Below are positions 1-8,459 of a stretch of 64,000 bases of DNA, piece by piece. The stretch is taken from the NCBI RefSeq assembly GCF_002008165.1, contig NZ_MRDM01000010.1, forward strand, positions 554,541 to 618,540, written 5' to 3'. The notes beneath the pieces were generated by a model that ran no database searches, had not been told where the DNA came from, and worked only from the letters and a program-made list of their open reading frames with translations. This DNA comes from Rhizobium laguerreae (GTDB lineage: Bacteria > Pseudomonadota > Alphaproteobacteria > Rhizobiales > Rhizobiaceae). The translations under genes and the position numbers were made by a program. Positions within the stretch are counted from its first letter, which is position 1. Each line of letters opens with the position of its first letter.

Positions 1-1
1 C

Positions 2-442
2 GCCGCCAAGGAGATGGCACGCGTGGCAAAGCCCGGTGCGCGCGTCTGCGCCGCAGTCTGGAGCACTCCTGCCAAAAATTCATGGGCGACCACGATCATG
101 GGCACGATCGCCCGCCACGTGGAAATGCCCTCGCCACCACCCGGCTCTCCGGGCCTGTTCCGCTGTGCGGGGGAAGGTATGATGGTCGAGACGTTCAGAG
201 AGGCGGGCCTTCTCGATGTCGCCGAGGAAGAGGTGTCGGCGACGATGGTGCACGATACCCCAGCGCGTTACTGGGACTTCATGACTGAGGTCGCCGCGCC
301 GGTTGTCGCTGGACTATCCAGGGCAGATGCGGCAACACGGGAGAAAATCCGCGGCGAGGTCCTGGAGCTAGCTCTCCAATCCGTCAGCGATGGCAAGGTT
401 CGCCTTCGCTCGACGGCAACGGTCATCACAGGCACGCGATAG
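2..442 (+). CDS. SAM-dependent methyltransferase, C-terminal part (5' end outside window)
   Basis: The reading frame is open from the first bases of the window, so the gene begins upstream and only about the last 146 residues are present. The visible part reads like the second half of a UbiE/class I methyltransferase: a stretch of the type EMARVxKPGxRVCAAVW (the strand 5 region after motif III), then a segment typical of the C-terminal lid. The SAM-binding glycine motif would lie in the missing part, so substrate and reaction cannot be told. The family call is fairly secure; the function is not. Confidence 0.65.
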   Translation, partial: AAKEMARVAKPGARVCAAVWSTPAKNSWATTIMGTIARHVEMPSPPPGSPGLFRCAGEGMMVETFREAGLLDVAEEEVSATMVHDTPARYWDFMTEVAAPVVAGLSRADAATREKIRGEVLELALQSVSDGKVRLRSTATVITGTR

Positions 443-513
443 CCTCAGAATCTCGTCGACTCTCAAAACACAATCCACCGGTGTAGCAACGCAGCGCAGA
501 ACAGCCCAGTCTA

Positions 514-957
514 CTAGAATTTCCACCATGGACGCTTTGGATCGGAAGGCATCAAAGGCTTAGGCGCGAGTATGGCTTTCGCCGGCGTCACGATGCTCTC
601 GCCATCACGGCCATAATATTCTCCCTCTTCTCCCTGGACTTCGGCTTCGAGAGATTGGGCGATAAGCCACATTTTCCGCCGGATTTCTTGATCAGGATTT
701 TTGACAACGATGTTGCCTCCGCTCCACCAAAGACATGCGGCGTTTTCCCGATTTTTGCCGGGTGAATATTCTTTCCAGACGCACATGCCCGTCTGTTCCA
801 CCCGTAGAACACCTCCATCGGCGGTAGGAGTTTCAGCAAAGCCGCGGTGCTGAATTTCCGGATCGTTGGCGACGTATTCGAGCCAATCGTCGAGAGTGAT
901 CGACGGAGACGCGTCGAACCAATTTACTTTGCGGGTGATGTGAAGGTCGTAACCCAT
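514..957 (-). CDS. conserved hypothetical protein (147 aa)
   Basis: A small, probably cytoplasmic protein starting MGYDLHITRK, rich in tryptophan and acidic residues, with no signal peptide or membrane segment. The start ATG is preceded by AAGAGG at a normal distance. I recall proteins beginning MGYDLHIT in scattered bacteria without an assigned function, which suggests an accessory gene, but I cannot name a domain. It stands alone between the convergent methyltransferase gene and the drug exporter gene. A role as an immunity-type protein is possible but unsupported. Confidence 0.6.
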   Translation of the reverse strand: MGYDLHITRKVNWFDASPSITLDDWLEYVANDPEIQHRGFAETPTADGGVLRVEQTGMCVWKEYSPGKNRENAACLWWSGGNIVVKNPDQEIRRKMWLIAQSLEAEVQGEEGEYYGRDGESIVTPAKAILAPKPLMPSDPKRPWWKF

Positions 958-998
958 CAGAGCCTCTTACCTAAGTCGCGCCGAACGGCTGAACCGCT

Positions 999-2489
999 TT
1001 AATGGGAGGGCGCCTCGCTGGCGACAGCCGCCCCCTCGCGCTTCTGGCTAGGCCCGACCGGGATCAGCCAGGTGGTGAAGAAGGTCAGCACCGCGACGAC
1101 GACTACGCCCCAGAAACTCCAATGCAAGGCCGCGTTGAAGACCGAGCGGATCGCCGGATCGGCGGCGAGCGCCGAAAGCCCGGTCGGCTGGTTCAGCACC
1201 TCGTGCAGGCCTGCAGCCGCCTCGCCGCTCGCATAGTGGTTGATGCCGGCATTGAGGATGGCGCCGAGCACGGTGGCGCCGAGCGTATTTCCGAGGCTGC
1301 GCGCAAAGATGATCGAGGCGGTGGCGCTGCCGCGCATCGACCATTCGACGCTGTCCTGCACGAGCACGAGGCTGGTTAGGCTGATGAGACCCATGCCGAA
1401 GCCCATGAAGAAGGAGCCGGCGCCGGCAACGATCGGCGAACTGTCAGGGGTCAGGAACAACAGGAAACAGGCGCCGAAGGGAAACATCAGGCTGCCGACG
1501 CGCAGCGTGCGGCGGATGCCGAAGGCCTTGTAGAAGCGGCTGGAGAGCATCACCGCCAAGGGCCAGCCGACGACGAGCATGGTGAGCGTGAACCCCGCGA
1601 CAAGAGGCGAGCGGCCGAGCACGCCCTGCACATAGAGCGGCAGGATTGTCGAAAGTCCGATCAGCGCCATGCCGGCCAGCAGCGTCGCCGCATTGCTGGT
1701 CGCAATCAGCCTTCGGCTCCAGAGCGGGATCGAAATGATCGGCTCCGGCGCCCGCTTCTCCTGGGCGAGAAAGAGCAGGCCCGTCACCACGAAGACGGCG
1801 AAAAGCGAAAGCAGGATCCAGACGCTGGCATCGGTTTCCGTCAGCATGACGAGAAGTGCCACGATCGAGATCGAAAACAGCACCGAGCCGAGGTAATCGA
1901 TCTTTACCTGCTTGTGCGCCACGTCCTCCTTCAGGAAGACCATGAAGGCGATGATCGAGATGACGCCGATCGGCAGGTTGATCCAGAAGATCCAGGCCCA
2001 GGAGATATTGTCGACGATGATGCCGCCGGCAAGCGGCCCGACGACGGCCGAGGTCGCCCAGACGGTTGCCATCGCGCCCTGCACGCGGCCGCGTTCCTCC
2101 AGCTTGAAGAGATCGCCGATGATCGTCATCGTCACCGGCTGGATGGCGCCGGCGCCGAGCCCCTGCAGCAGCCGGAACAGCACCAGCGACATCATCGACC
2201 AGGCAAGCCCGCAGAGCAATGAGCCGACGAGGAAGATCAGGATGCCGCCGATCAGCACCGGCTTGCGCCCGAAAATGTCGGAAAGCTTGCCGTAGATGAC
2301 CGTGGTCGTCGACTGCGCCAGCAGGAAGGCCGAAAATACCCAGCTGTAATAGGAAAAGCCGCCGAGTTCCCCGACGATGCGCGGCATCGCGGTCGCCACG
2401 ATCGTCGCCTCGATCGCCACCATGAAGGTCGCCAGCATGATGGTGGCGACGATAAGCACGCGGTTCGAGCGTTGCGCTGCATTCGACAT
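999..2489 (-). CDS. MFS drug exporter, DHA2 (EmrB/QacA-like) family
   Basis: A 496-residue inner-membrane protein with about 14 hydrophobic segments, the usual size and topology of the DHA2 branch of proton-driven multidrug exporters. Visible family motifs are the loop 2-3 motif A (GKLSDIFGRKPVLIGG, about residues 66-81) and the segment-5 motif C region (VVGPLAGG, about residues 149-156). The start ATG follows AGAGGA. No TetR- or MarR-type repressor is adjacent, and no membrane-fusion partner gene is next to it, so an EmrAB-type complex cannot be inferred. The family is secure; the substrate is unknown. Confidence 0.88.
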   Translation of the reverse strand: MSNAAQRSNRVLIVATIMLATFMVAIEATIVATAMPRIVGELGGFSYYSWVFSAFLLAQSTTTVIYGKLSDIFGRKPVLIGGILIFLVGSLLCGLAWSMMSLVLFRLLQGLGAGAIQPVTMTIIGDLFKLEERGRVQGAMATVWATSAVVGPLAGGIIVDNISWAWIFWINLPIGVISIIAFMVFLKEDVAHKQVKIDYLGSVLFSISIVALLVMLTETDASVWILLSLFAVFVVTGLLFLAQEKRAPEPIISIPLWSRRLIATSNAATLLAGMALIGLSTILPLYVQGVLGRSPLVAGFTLTMLVVGWPLAVMLSSRFYKAFGIRRTLRVGSLMFPFGACFLLFLTPDSSPIVAGAGSFFMGFGMGLISLTSLVLVQDSVEWSMRGSATASIIFARSLGNTLGATVLGAILNAGINHYASGEAAAGLHEVLNQPTGLSALAADPAIRSVFNAALHWSFWGVVVVAVLTFFTTWLIPVGPSQKREGAAVASEAPSH

Positions 2490-2677
2490 GACGATCCTCT
2501 TCGGGTGCTCCGCAGATGCCGGAAATATCGGCAGGCTGGCTGGGTGTGGGGCGATGCGCCGCTTGCGGAGTGATGGGCCCTTTTACGACCTCGAGCCCGG
2601 CCGGTAAAGCAGGCCGCGACCGGTTTCTGACAGCACCGGTTGTTTTCGCGTGATGTCAGGGAAGTTTCGGCCGAAAG

Positions 2678-2711
2678 CGAAGGCCCGGTGCCATTCCGCT
2701 CCGGGCCTTCG
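2678..2711. terminator. hairpin between the secreted-protein gene and the MFS gene
   Basis: An 11-bp perfect inverted repeat (CGAAGGCCCGG, 12-nt loop, CCGGGCCTTCG). The T-rich tail (TTTTG) is on the plus-strand side. On the minus strand it follows the stop of the small secreted-protein gene and could end that transcript, although the minus-strand T run is poor. Confidence 0.45.
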
Positions 2712-2747
2712 TTTTGTCAGAAGGTAAGGTGAACAATCACCTCATCC

Positions 2748-3158
2748 TCATTGCGGGCATGCCTCGCCGAGCGAGCCGGTATCCGCGCTTCCGCTGGTGC
2801 AACCCGGCGTCTGCTGCAGGTTGGGATTAACCCCGCCGGGATTGATCGTGCTGCGGCCGCTGTTGAGATTGACGCCGCCATTGCCCGTCGTGCTGCCAGT
2901 GGTGCCGAAATCGGTGCCGACAGAACCAGTGCCCGCCGACCCGGTGCCGACAGACCCTGTGCCCGTTGCACTGCCGCCGACAGAACCAGTACCAGTCGAC
3001 CCGGCGCCTGCGGAACCGCCGCCCGAACTCCCCGATCCACCGATAACCGGCGCCACCGAAAGCCGCCCATTGGCATCCGCCCCACCGGCCGTTTGCGCCA
3101 GCGCCGGGCCGGCTAGACCGATCGAAAGCAGTGATATCGCGATGAACTTGCAGGACAT
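2748..3158 (-). CDS. small secreted Gly/Ser/Thr-rich repeat protein
   Basis: A 136-residue protein with an N-terminal signal peptide (MSCKFIAISLLSIGLAGPALAQ) and a low-complexity middle of GTGSVG / GSAGTGSVG-like units, followed by a tail with two cysteines (PGCTSG, EACPQ). The ATG at 3158 has GGAG six bases upstream, better than the ATG four codons earlier, which has no ribosome-binding site. The repeats are also visible in the DNA at about 2915-3010, so the length may vary between strains. Probably periplasmic or exported; function unknown. Confidence 0.6.
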   Translation of the reverse strand: MSCKFIAISLLSIGLAGPALAQTAGGADANGRLSVAPVIGGSGSSGGGSAGAGSTGTGSVGGSATGTGSVGTGSAGTGSVGTDFGTTGSTTGNGGVNLNSGRSTINPGGVNPNLQQTPGCTSGSADTGSLGEACPQ

Positions 3159-3323
3159 GATTTTCTCCATGCTTGTTGTCTCAAGGGAGAGAACCTGATC
3201 GGTGGGGGCATTGTTCCTGTCGTAGTTGCGATTTTCACGGTCGGTTGATGGGAGCCGCGGAGGAGGAGAAGCAGGTTAAATGTCGGGATCTAGCGATGTG
3301 TTGAAATCTGATGATTGGTAATC

Positions 3324-3665
3324 TCACCAGCAAGCGCCGCCCGACTTTCTGCTTGGAATACACCCACTCATGTTCGAGGAAAGAGCCTGTTCAACGCGGT
3401 TCGCGGAGACTGGGATACTGCAGCCGCAAAAGACCATGGAAAGGTTCTTGAACCGCTCATCCGTGACCCCGAACCGCCTGGTAAGCTGCTTCATATCTTT
3501 ATCGACCGCGACCAAGATTGCATCGTTGGCCGAAGCGGTCTGGCAAACAACAGGGTCTTTCACACCCTCTTCAAGCGCCTCGCGGTGATAAATGACTTCG
3601 TGGCCGGCGGCTGACAACACCTGGCCAACGGAATCGGGCACGCTCGCATCAAGGAAGAAGCGCAA
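3324..3665 (-). CDS. DUF5615-type PIN-like toxin of a toxin-antitoxin pair
   Basis: A 113-residue protein starting MRFFLDASVP, the hallmark of DUF5615/PIN-like ribonuclease folds: an early acidic residue (D6), then H-EVIYHREAL and a second acidic site in AILVAVDKDMKQL. The start is TTG, supported by AGGGG eight bases upstream and by the conserved N-terminus. It lies 18 bp after the DUF433 antitoxin gene on the same strand, the usual antitoxin-first order. RNase activity is inferred from the family. The C-terminus after about residue 90 looks less conserved. Confidence 0.72.
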   Translation of the reverse strand: MRFFLDASVPDSVGQVLSAAGHEVIYHREALEEGVKDPVVCQTASANDAILVAVDKDMKQLTRRFGVTDERFKNLSMVFCGCSIPVSANRVEQALSSNMSGCIPSRKSGGACW

Positions 3666-3683
3666 CCCGACATCCCCTGATCA

Positions 3684-4328
3684 TTAAGCAGCCGCCTCAT
3701 AGCTGATGGCGGCGAGAATGTCCTCGGTAGTGAGGGTGGGATACTCCATCCGGATCTTTTCGATGGAATATCCCTCGGCTGCGAAAGCTTTGATCGTGTC
3801 TACCGGAATCCGCGTTCCGGCGATCACTGGCCTGCTGTTCGCAATACCTTTCTTCGACTCGATTTTACCGACAGAGGAGCTTTTCCGCTCCTTCATCTTC
3901 GCGACGGCATCCTTCATGTTCCCGGTCACAACCTCCAGCGGAATCTGCAGGACGCCCTGGCCTGAAAGGACTTCCTCCTTCGTTTTGCTTTCCGGATTGT
4001 CAAAAACGACCTTGCGCTTGAGCACATACAGCGTCGTCTTAGACCAGAGTGCATCGCCAAGATGAGCGAGCTTGTCTTTAACCCCGCGAAGATGTTGCAA
4101 GGAAACTTTCGAATCATTGCGTAGTGCACTCAGGACCTTCAGCGACACCAAGTCCCTAAAAGAATACAAGCGACTAAAGGGCTGACTTCTATCCTCATAA
4201 GCAAGGGTCGGAACAAAAAATTTAGTCCGATCCCAGTGCCTGAGTTGGCGCAAGGTAACACCTGTCAGCCGTTCCACCTGCTCCTCGGTGAACGCCGCAA
4301 TGACAGAATTTTCCTTATCTTGCACCAT
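3684..4328 (-). CDS. DUF433 antitoxin with MerR-like N-terminal DNA-binding domain
   Basis: A 214-residue protein. Residues about 13-60 look like a MerR-type helix-turn-helix (VERLTGVTLRQLRHWDRT). The last 60 residues are a DUF433 domain (SRPVIAGTRIPVDTIKAF, then EDILAAISYE), which pairs with DUF5615 toxins. The ATG at 4328 has GAAAGAGG five bases upstream and is preferred to a TTG five codons earlier. Many DUF433 antitoxins are only about 75-110 residues, so the long form with its own DNA-binding domain suggests direct autoregulation of the pair. Inhibition of the neighbouring toxin is inferred. Confidence 0.72.
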   Translation of the reverse strand: MVQDKENSVIAAFTEEQVERLTGVTLRQLRHWDRTKFFVPTLAYEDRSQPFSRLYSFRDLVSLKVLSALRNDSKVSLQHLRGVKDKLAHLGDALWSKTTLYVLKRKVVFDNPESKTKEEVLSGQGVLQIPLEVVTGNMKDAVAKMKERKSSSVGKIESKKGIANSRPVIAGTRIPVDTIKAFAAEGYSIEKIRMEYPTLTTEDILAAISYEAAA

Positions 4329-4727
4329 GATTGCCTCTTTCAAATGATAAGTAGTCCTATCCGGTTAAAATATCCATATTGCTTTTTTGCGCAGGGCAAT
4401 TGGGACACCTACAAGTCTTTGAAAATAACAGGAAAAATACCGTGCCTTTAGGCTTCTGCCCGTTTCGCTCGCCATACCCGCGCCGTGCGCCGTTACGTGA
4501 CGCGTAACAAAACATCTTAACATACAACGCGCGATCGCTCTAAATTAGATGCGCTCAAAACGGGTACTGGGCCTGTCCAAAAAACTCACGGCGTAACTCG
4601 GGAGGGGCTGAACGGGATCAAGCCTGTCACCTGGGATCAACTATGGAGGGTTCAGAGTAAATCTCACCGTCTGGATTTGCGTCACAGTGACGTTAAACGG
4701 TCGGCATTGTGTCAACGGCGGGGAAAA
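4329..4727. other. intergenic region upstream of the toxin-antitoxin pair
   Basis: No convincing gene. The part next to the antitoxin gene is AT-rich and should hold its promoter. At 4492-4508 there is an inverted repeat, GTTACG and CGTAAC arms separated by 5 bases, which could be an operator. The rest shows no clear feature up to the tRNA-Thr gene. Confidence 0.4.
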
Positions 4728-4803
4728 TGGTGCCGCTTGCAGGACTCGAACCTGCGACCCCATCATTACGAATGATGTGCTCTACCACCTGAGCTAAAGC
4801 GGC
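4728..4803 (-). tRNA. tRNA-Thr (anticodon CGT)
   Basis: The minus strand folds as a full cloverleaf: acceptor GCCGCTT/AAGCGGC, D arm GCTCAGGTGGTAGAGC, anticodon stem CATCA/TGATG around the loop TTCGTAA, T arm GCAGG-TTCGAGT-CCTGC, discriminator A and encoded CCA. The loop gives anticodon CGT, reading ACG (Thr). Length is 76 nt including CCA. Confidence 0.95.
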
Positions 4804-4843
4804 GTTTCACGGCCGAAGCATGCGGCCTGCGATTTGCATGGCG

Positions 4844-4872
4844 CTGATACAGGCATTGTTGGAAGATTTCAA
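4844..4872 (-). promoter_or_regulatory. sigma70-type promoter of tRNA-Thr
   Basis: On the minus strand TTGAAA is followed after 17 bases by TATCAG, about 40 bases before the mature tRNA. Spacing and both hexamers fit a housekeeping promoter; inferred from sequence only. Confidence 0.5.
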
Positions 4873-4922
4873 GCACCCTGTCATGGCTTTGGCAAAAAAG
4901 ACGGGAGGGGCGGGAAGGCGCG

Positions 4923-5888
4923 TCACAGCGTCAGCCGGGCACGCGCTGCCCTGTATTCGGCCTCCAGCCGGTCGACGAGATTTGCCACCGGCTCGACGGC
5001 CTTGATGGCGCTGATGCCCTGGCCGCTGCCCCATATGTCCTTCCAGGCCTTGGCGCCGCCGACAGCCTGCTCGAAATCCATCTTCGAGACATCGGCAAGC
5101 GGCAGGTTGTCCGGGTCCATGCCGGCAGCCACGATCGAGGACTTGAGATAGTTGCCGTGCACACCGGTGAAGTAATTGGAATAGACGATATCGCCGGCGG
5201 CCCCTTCGACGATCGCCTGCTTGTAGGCGTCCGCGGCGCGCGCCTCTTCGGTGGCGATGAAGGGCGAGCCGATATAGGCCATGTCGGCGCCCATCGCTTC
5301 TGCGGCGAGGATGGCGCCGCCGGTGGCGATTGCGCCTGCCAGCAGCAGCGGCCCGTCGAACCATTCGCGGATTTCCTGGACAAGGGCGAAGGGCGAGAGC
5401 GTGCCGGCATGGCCGCCGGCGCCGGCAGCGACCGCAATCAGCCCATCGGCGCCCTTGCGGATCGCTGAATGGGCATGGCGGTTGTTGATAATGTCATGCA
5501 GCACGATGCCACCATAGGAATGCACGGCGGCATTGACCTCGGGCACGGCGCCGAGCGAGGAGATGACGATCGGCACCTTGTATTTGACGCAGAGCGTAAG
5601 GTCGTGCTCCAGCCGCTTGTTCGACATGTGGACGATCTGGTTGACCGCGAAGGGCGCCGCCGGCCGCTCCGGATGGGCGGCGTCGTGGCAGGCAAGCTCC
5701 TCGGTAATCTCCGCCAGCCATTCGTCGAGCTGGCTTTCCGGCCGGGCGTTCAGCGCCGGAAACGCTCCGACGATGCCCGCCTTGCATTGCGCCAGCGTCA
5801 GTGCCGGATACGAGATGATGAAGAGCGGCGAGCCGATGACTGGTAGTCTCAGTTTATCCCTCAGGATCGGGGGCAGGGCCAAGGTCAT
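4923..5888 (-). CDS. nitronate monooxygenase (2-nitropropane dioxygenase family)
   Basis: An FMN-dependent TIM-barrel enzyme that oxidises alkyl nitronates to carbonyl compounds and nitrite. The family is shown by the N-terminal LRLPVIGSPLFIISYPALT, the mid-protein GADGLIAVAAGAGGHAG phosphate-binding region and GGAILAAEAMGADMAYIG. At about 321 residues it has normal length. Three starts compete: ATG at 5897 (no ribosome-binding site, inside a palindrome), ATG at 5888 (GGAGG only 2 bases away) and TTG at 5882 (GGAGG 8 bases away). The 24-base palindrome at its start also occurs at the acyl-CoA dehydrogenase operon, linking this gene to lipid catabolism control. Confidence 0.85.
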   Translation of the reverse strand: MTLALPPILRDKLRLPVIGSPLFIISYPALTLAQCKAGIVGAFPALNARPESQLDEWLAEITEELACHDAAHPERPAAPFAVNQIVHMSNKRLEHDLTLCVKYKVPIVISSLGAVPEVNAAVHSYGGIVLHDIINNRHAHSAIRKGADGLIAVAAGAGGHAGTLSPFALVQEIREWFDGPLLLAGAIATGGAILAAEAMGADMAYIGSPFIATEEARAADAYKQAIVEGAAGDIVYSNYFTGVHGNYLKSSIVAAGMDPDNLPLADVSKMDFEQAVGGAKAWKDIWGSGQGISAIKAVEPVANLVDRLEAEYRAARARLTL

Positions 5889-5895
5889 CACCTCC

Positions 5896-5919
5896 ATTGA
5901 CGTTTACGAAAACGTCAAT
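5896..5919. promoter_or_regulatory. palindromic operator at the nitronate monooxygenase start
   Basis: Perfect 10-base arms ATTGACGTTT and AAACGTCAAT are separated by four bases. The site overlaps the first possible start codon of the nitronate monooxygenase gene, so a bound protein would block initiation or early elongation. A nearly identical site lies at 60302-60323 in front of the fatty-acid operon. The form resembles MerR-family LiuR-type operators as I remember them; the regulator is not in the window. Confidence 0.7.
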
Positions 5920-6167
5920 CTCATAACAGAGATGAAAAGGCGATAAAAGACCGGCTGCCATGCCTTCGTCGATTTCAGCCCGAATATATACGTCCGAGAA
6001 AGCTAATAGAATAAGGCCCATAAGCGGTGAAAGCTGCCGATATCTCCGTCGATCGATGGCAGCAGGGCCCGCAAGGCTTGCGGTTTGCCGCACTTGCCGT
6101 TACCGAATTTTGATGGAGAACGGCAGGGATTGCAGTCCGATGCCGAGTTCAAGCTGAAGGACTGGAT
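5920..6167. other. intergenic region between divergent genes
   Basis: Holds the presumed minus-strand promoter of the nitronate monooxygenase gene (a possible TTTATC / TATGAG pair near 5926-5950) and the leader of the plus-strand membrane-protein gene. No RNA gene or small coding region is evident. Confidence 0.3.
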
Positions 6168-7367
6168 GTGAGCGGATTAGAAACGGCCATCAGAACAGCG
6201 CTCGAGAATTCCGATCGCGACAATCCGGAGGTTCGAGCGAGGATCTATCAGTCGGCCCGCCAGGCGCTGGAAGCCGGTCTGCGCAAGCAGGATATCACCG
6301 ACACCGAAGTCGTCGCCCATCACCGCCACCGCCTGGAAAGCACCATTCACGCCATCGAAGGCGAGGAGCGCGACCGCCTTCACCCCCGCCAGAGGCCGCC
6401 TGAAGTGCCCGTGCCGCCGGTCGTAGAAATGCCCGCACCGCCGGTTCCCCGCGGTGATGTCGCCGATATTGACAGCCTTATCGAAAATCCCGTGCCTGTG
6501 GGCGAAACCCGCACCCCTGAGGTGGCTTTCAGCCGCGGCGACGAGTCCAGCCTCCACGACGTGCATGCCGGCAATGCCGATCATCTGGCTGTCGCTCCCG
6601 TCGGCGAGGAACGCCTTGCCCGCGGTCAGCGCGCCACCAATATGGATTTCCGCCCGGAGCGGGCGGCAGGCCGCCGCAAGCCGCGCAAATTCTTTTCGCG
6701 GCTCCTCGTCTGGTGCGTGCTGCTCGCCTTCATTGGCATCGGCGCCTGGTGGGCGCATACATCGGGCCTGCTGATGACGGCGGCCGAGCGCGACACCAGC
6801 GTTGCCAATCCGCCGGCAAGCACGCAGCCGGAGGATTTTACCGGCAATGACGACAGCGCCGGGAATGCGGGCTCTCACACCGATCAGCCGGTGACCATCG
6901 ATCCTCAGAACAGTTTTTCGGCCGATTGGATCCCGCTGTTCAAGCCTGAGGACGCCGACAAGATGCAAAGCGGCCCGCGGGCGCGCACCGAAAAGATCAC
7001 CGAGAATGACGGCCCCGCCGTCCGGCTGATTTCCGAAAGCGGTGCAGCCGATGGCAATGTCTCGATCAGCGTGCCGCCATCGGTGCTGCAGCAGCTTGCC
7101 GGCAAATCCTCGACGATCGCGCTGACGCTGCAATCCACCACCGACGAGCCGACGCAGATCACCGTCGAATGCAATTTCCAGACGCTTGGCAATTGCGCCC
7201 GTCATCGCTTCAACGTCACCCGGGAAAAGTCGGATGCACTGCTGCAGGTCAAGTTCGACCGCTCGCTCGCGCCGAATTCGCCGGGCACGCTGACGATCAA
7301 CAGCGATCTCGACGGCAAGGCGCGCGGCATCAACCTCTTCGCCATCCGCATCCTGCCGGGACAGTGA
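6168..7367 (+). CDS. hypothetical single-pass membrane protein (399 aa)
   Basis: The protein starts at GTG with GAAGGA six bases upstream. Residues 1-70 are charged and helical (MSGLETAIRTALENSDRDN...), followed by a proline-rich linker. One membrane segment lies at about residues 182-202 (LLVWCVLLAFIGIGAWWAH). An extracytoplasmic domain with two cysteines follows (TVECNFQTLGNCARH). I recognise no named domain. The layout, cytoplasmic helical region plus a periplasmic domain, suggests an envelope-anchored protein. It stands alone between the divergent nitronate monooxygenase gene and the convergent ppk2. Confidence 0.6.
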   Translation: MSGLETAIRTALENSDRDNPEVRARIYQSARQALEAGLRKQDITDTEVVAHHRHRLESTIHAIEGEERDRLHPRQRPPEVPVPPVVEMPAPPVPRGDVADIDSLIENPVPVGETRTPEVAFSRGDESSLHDVHAGNADHLAVAPVGEERLARGQRATNMDFRPERAAGRRKPRKFFSRLLVWCVLLAFIGIGAWWAHTSGLLMTAAERDTSVANPPASTQPEDFTGNDDSAGNAGSHTDQPVTIDPQNSFSADWIPLFKPEDADKMQSGPRARTEKITENDGPAVRLISESGAADGNVSISVPPSVLQQLAGKSSTIALTLQSTTDEPTQITVECNFQTLGNCARHRFNVTREKSDALLQVKFDRSLAPNSPGTLTINSDLDGKARGINLFAIRILPGQ

Positions 7368-7432
7368 CCCCGGTCCCGGCAGAGCCGGTGACCCCGGCTT
7401 CGATTTGAGGAAGCCAGCCTGTTTCCGAAGCC

Positions 7433-8314
7433 CTATTTCAAAAAGCCAGGCCCTGAGCCGATGATCTCCGCGTCGACCGTGCCGAGCGCCTGTCTGTCCT
7501 TGCCGTCATAATCCATCTTGTTCAGCATGTGGCGGATGAGTTCGAGGCGCGCCCGCCGCTTGTCATTGCCATGGATCACCGTCCAGGGCGCGAAATCCGT
7601 ATGGGTTTCCTTCAGCATCCGATTGCGCTTGTCGCTGTAATCGTCCCATTTCGTCAGCGCCGCGATATCCATAGACGACAGTTTCCAGACTTTCAGCGGA
7701 TCGTGCCGGCGGTCGTGGAAACGCTTGAGCTGCATCTCGCGGCCGATATCGAGATAGAATTTGAAGAAGAAGATGCCCTCATGGGCGATGATCTTTTCGA
7801 GCTGCGGCGCCTGTTTGAGGAAATCCTCATATTGCTGCGGCGTGCAGAAGCCCATGACTGGCTCGACGCCGGCGCGGTTGTACCAGGACCGGTCGAACAG
7901 CACGAATTCGCCAGCCGTCGGAAATTGCGCGACATAGCGCTGGAAATACCATTGTCCCTGCTCGCGGTCGGTCGGCTTGGTCAGCGCCACGACCCGCGCA
8001 AGGCGTGGGTTCATATTCGCCGAGGAGGCCGAAATCGCGCCGCCCTTGCCGGCAGCGTCCCGTCCTTCGAACAGCGCCATCACCCGCTTGCCAGTCGCCT
8101 GCAGCCAGAACTGCACCTTGACGAGTTCGATCTGCAGCTTTTCCAGCTGCTCCAGATAGTCCTCTTCCTTGAGCTTCTTCTTGTGGGGAAAGTCGCCGGA
8201 TTCCAGCGCGCGTTCGTCCACCCAGGCCGGCAGGGTGGGATCGTCGACATCGAAGATGCGCTTCTTGCCGCGGATCTCCAGCTCCACGGCCCTGTTTTCG
8301 ACGTCCTCGTCCAT
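7433..8314 (-). CDS. ppk2: polyphosphate kinase 2
   Basis: PPK2 transfers phosphate between polyphosphate and nucleotides, commonly making GTP or ATP from GDP or ADP. The 293-residue product carries the P-loop [11 protein letters not shown], the lid-region [17 protein letters not shown] and [12 protein letters not shown], all typical single-domain PPK2 features. The ATG at 8314 has GGAGG at ideal distance; an open frame extends further upstream but has no such site. It is divergent from phoR and close to the whole pst-pho cluster, which fits a role in phosphate storage metabolism. No Pho box was found in the shared 145-bp upstream region. Confidence 0.9.
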   Translation of the reverse strand: MDEDVENRAVELEIRGKKRIFDVDDPTLPAWVDERALESGDFPHKKKLKEEDYLEQLEKLQIELVKVQFWLQATGKRVMALFEGRDAAGKGGAISASSANMNPRLARVVALTKPTDREQGQWYFQRYVAQFPTAGEFVLFDRSWYNRAGVEPVMGFCTPQQYEDFLKQAPQLEKIIAHEGIFFFKFYLDIGREMQLKRFHDRRHDPLKVWKLSSMDIAALTKWDDYSDKRNRMLKETHTDFAPWTVIHGNDKRRARLELIRHMLNKMDYDGKDRQALGTVDAEIIGSGPGFLK

Positions 8315-8459
8315 ATGATCCTCCTCAGCCTGATCGCTTTTCTCCCGCAGGCCAACATAGTTGCCGTTGAAAATCAAATCTTTCGCGACCCGCCGGCAAT
8401 TATCCGCGGGTTTCGGCTGCGGTCTTTCGCATCTGAGCAGCAGCCCGAAAACTTCTGTC

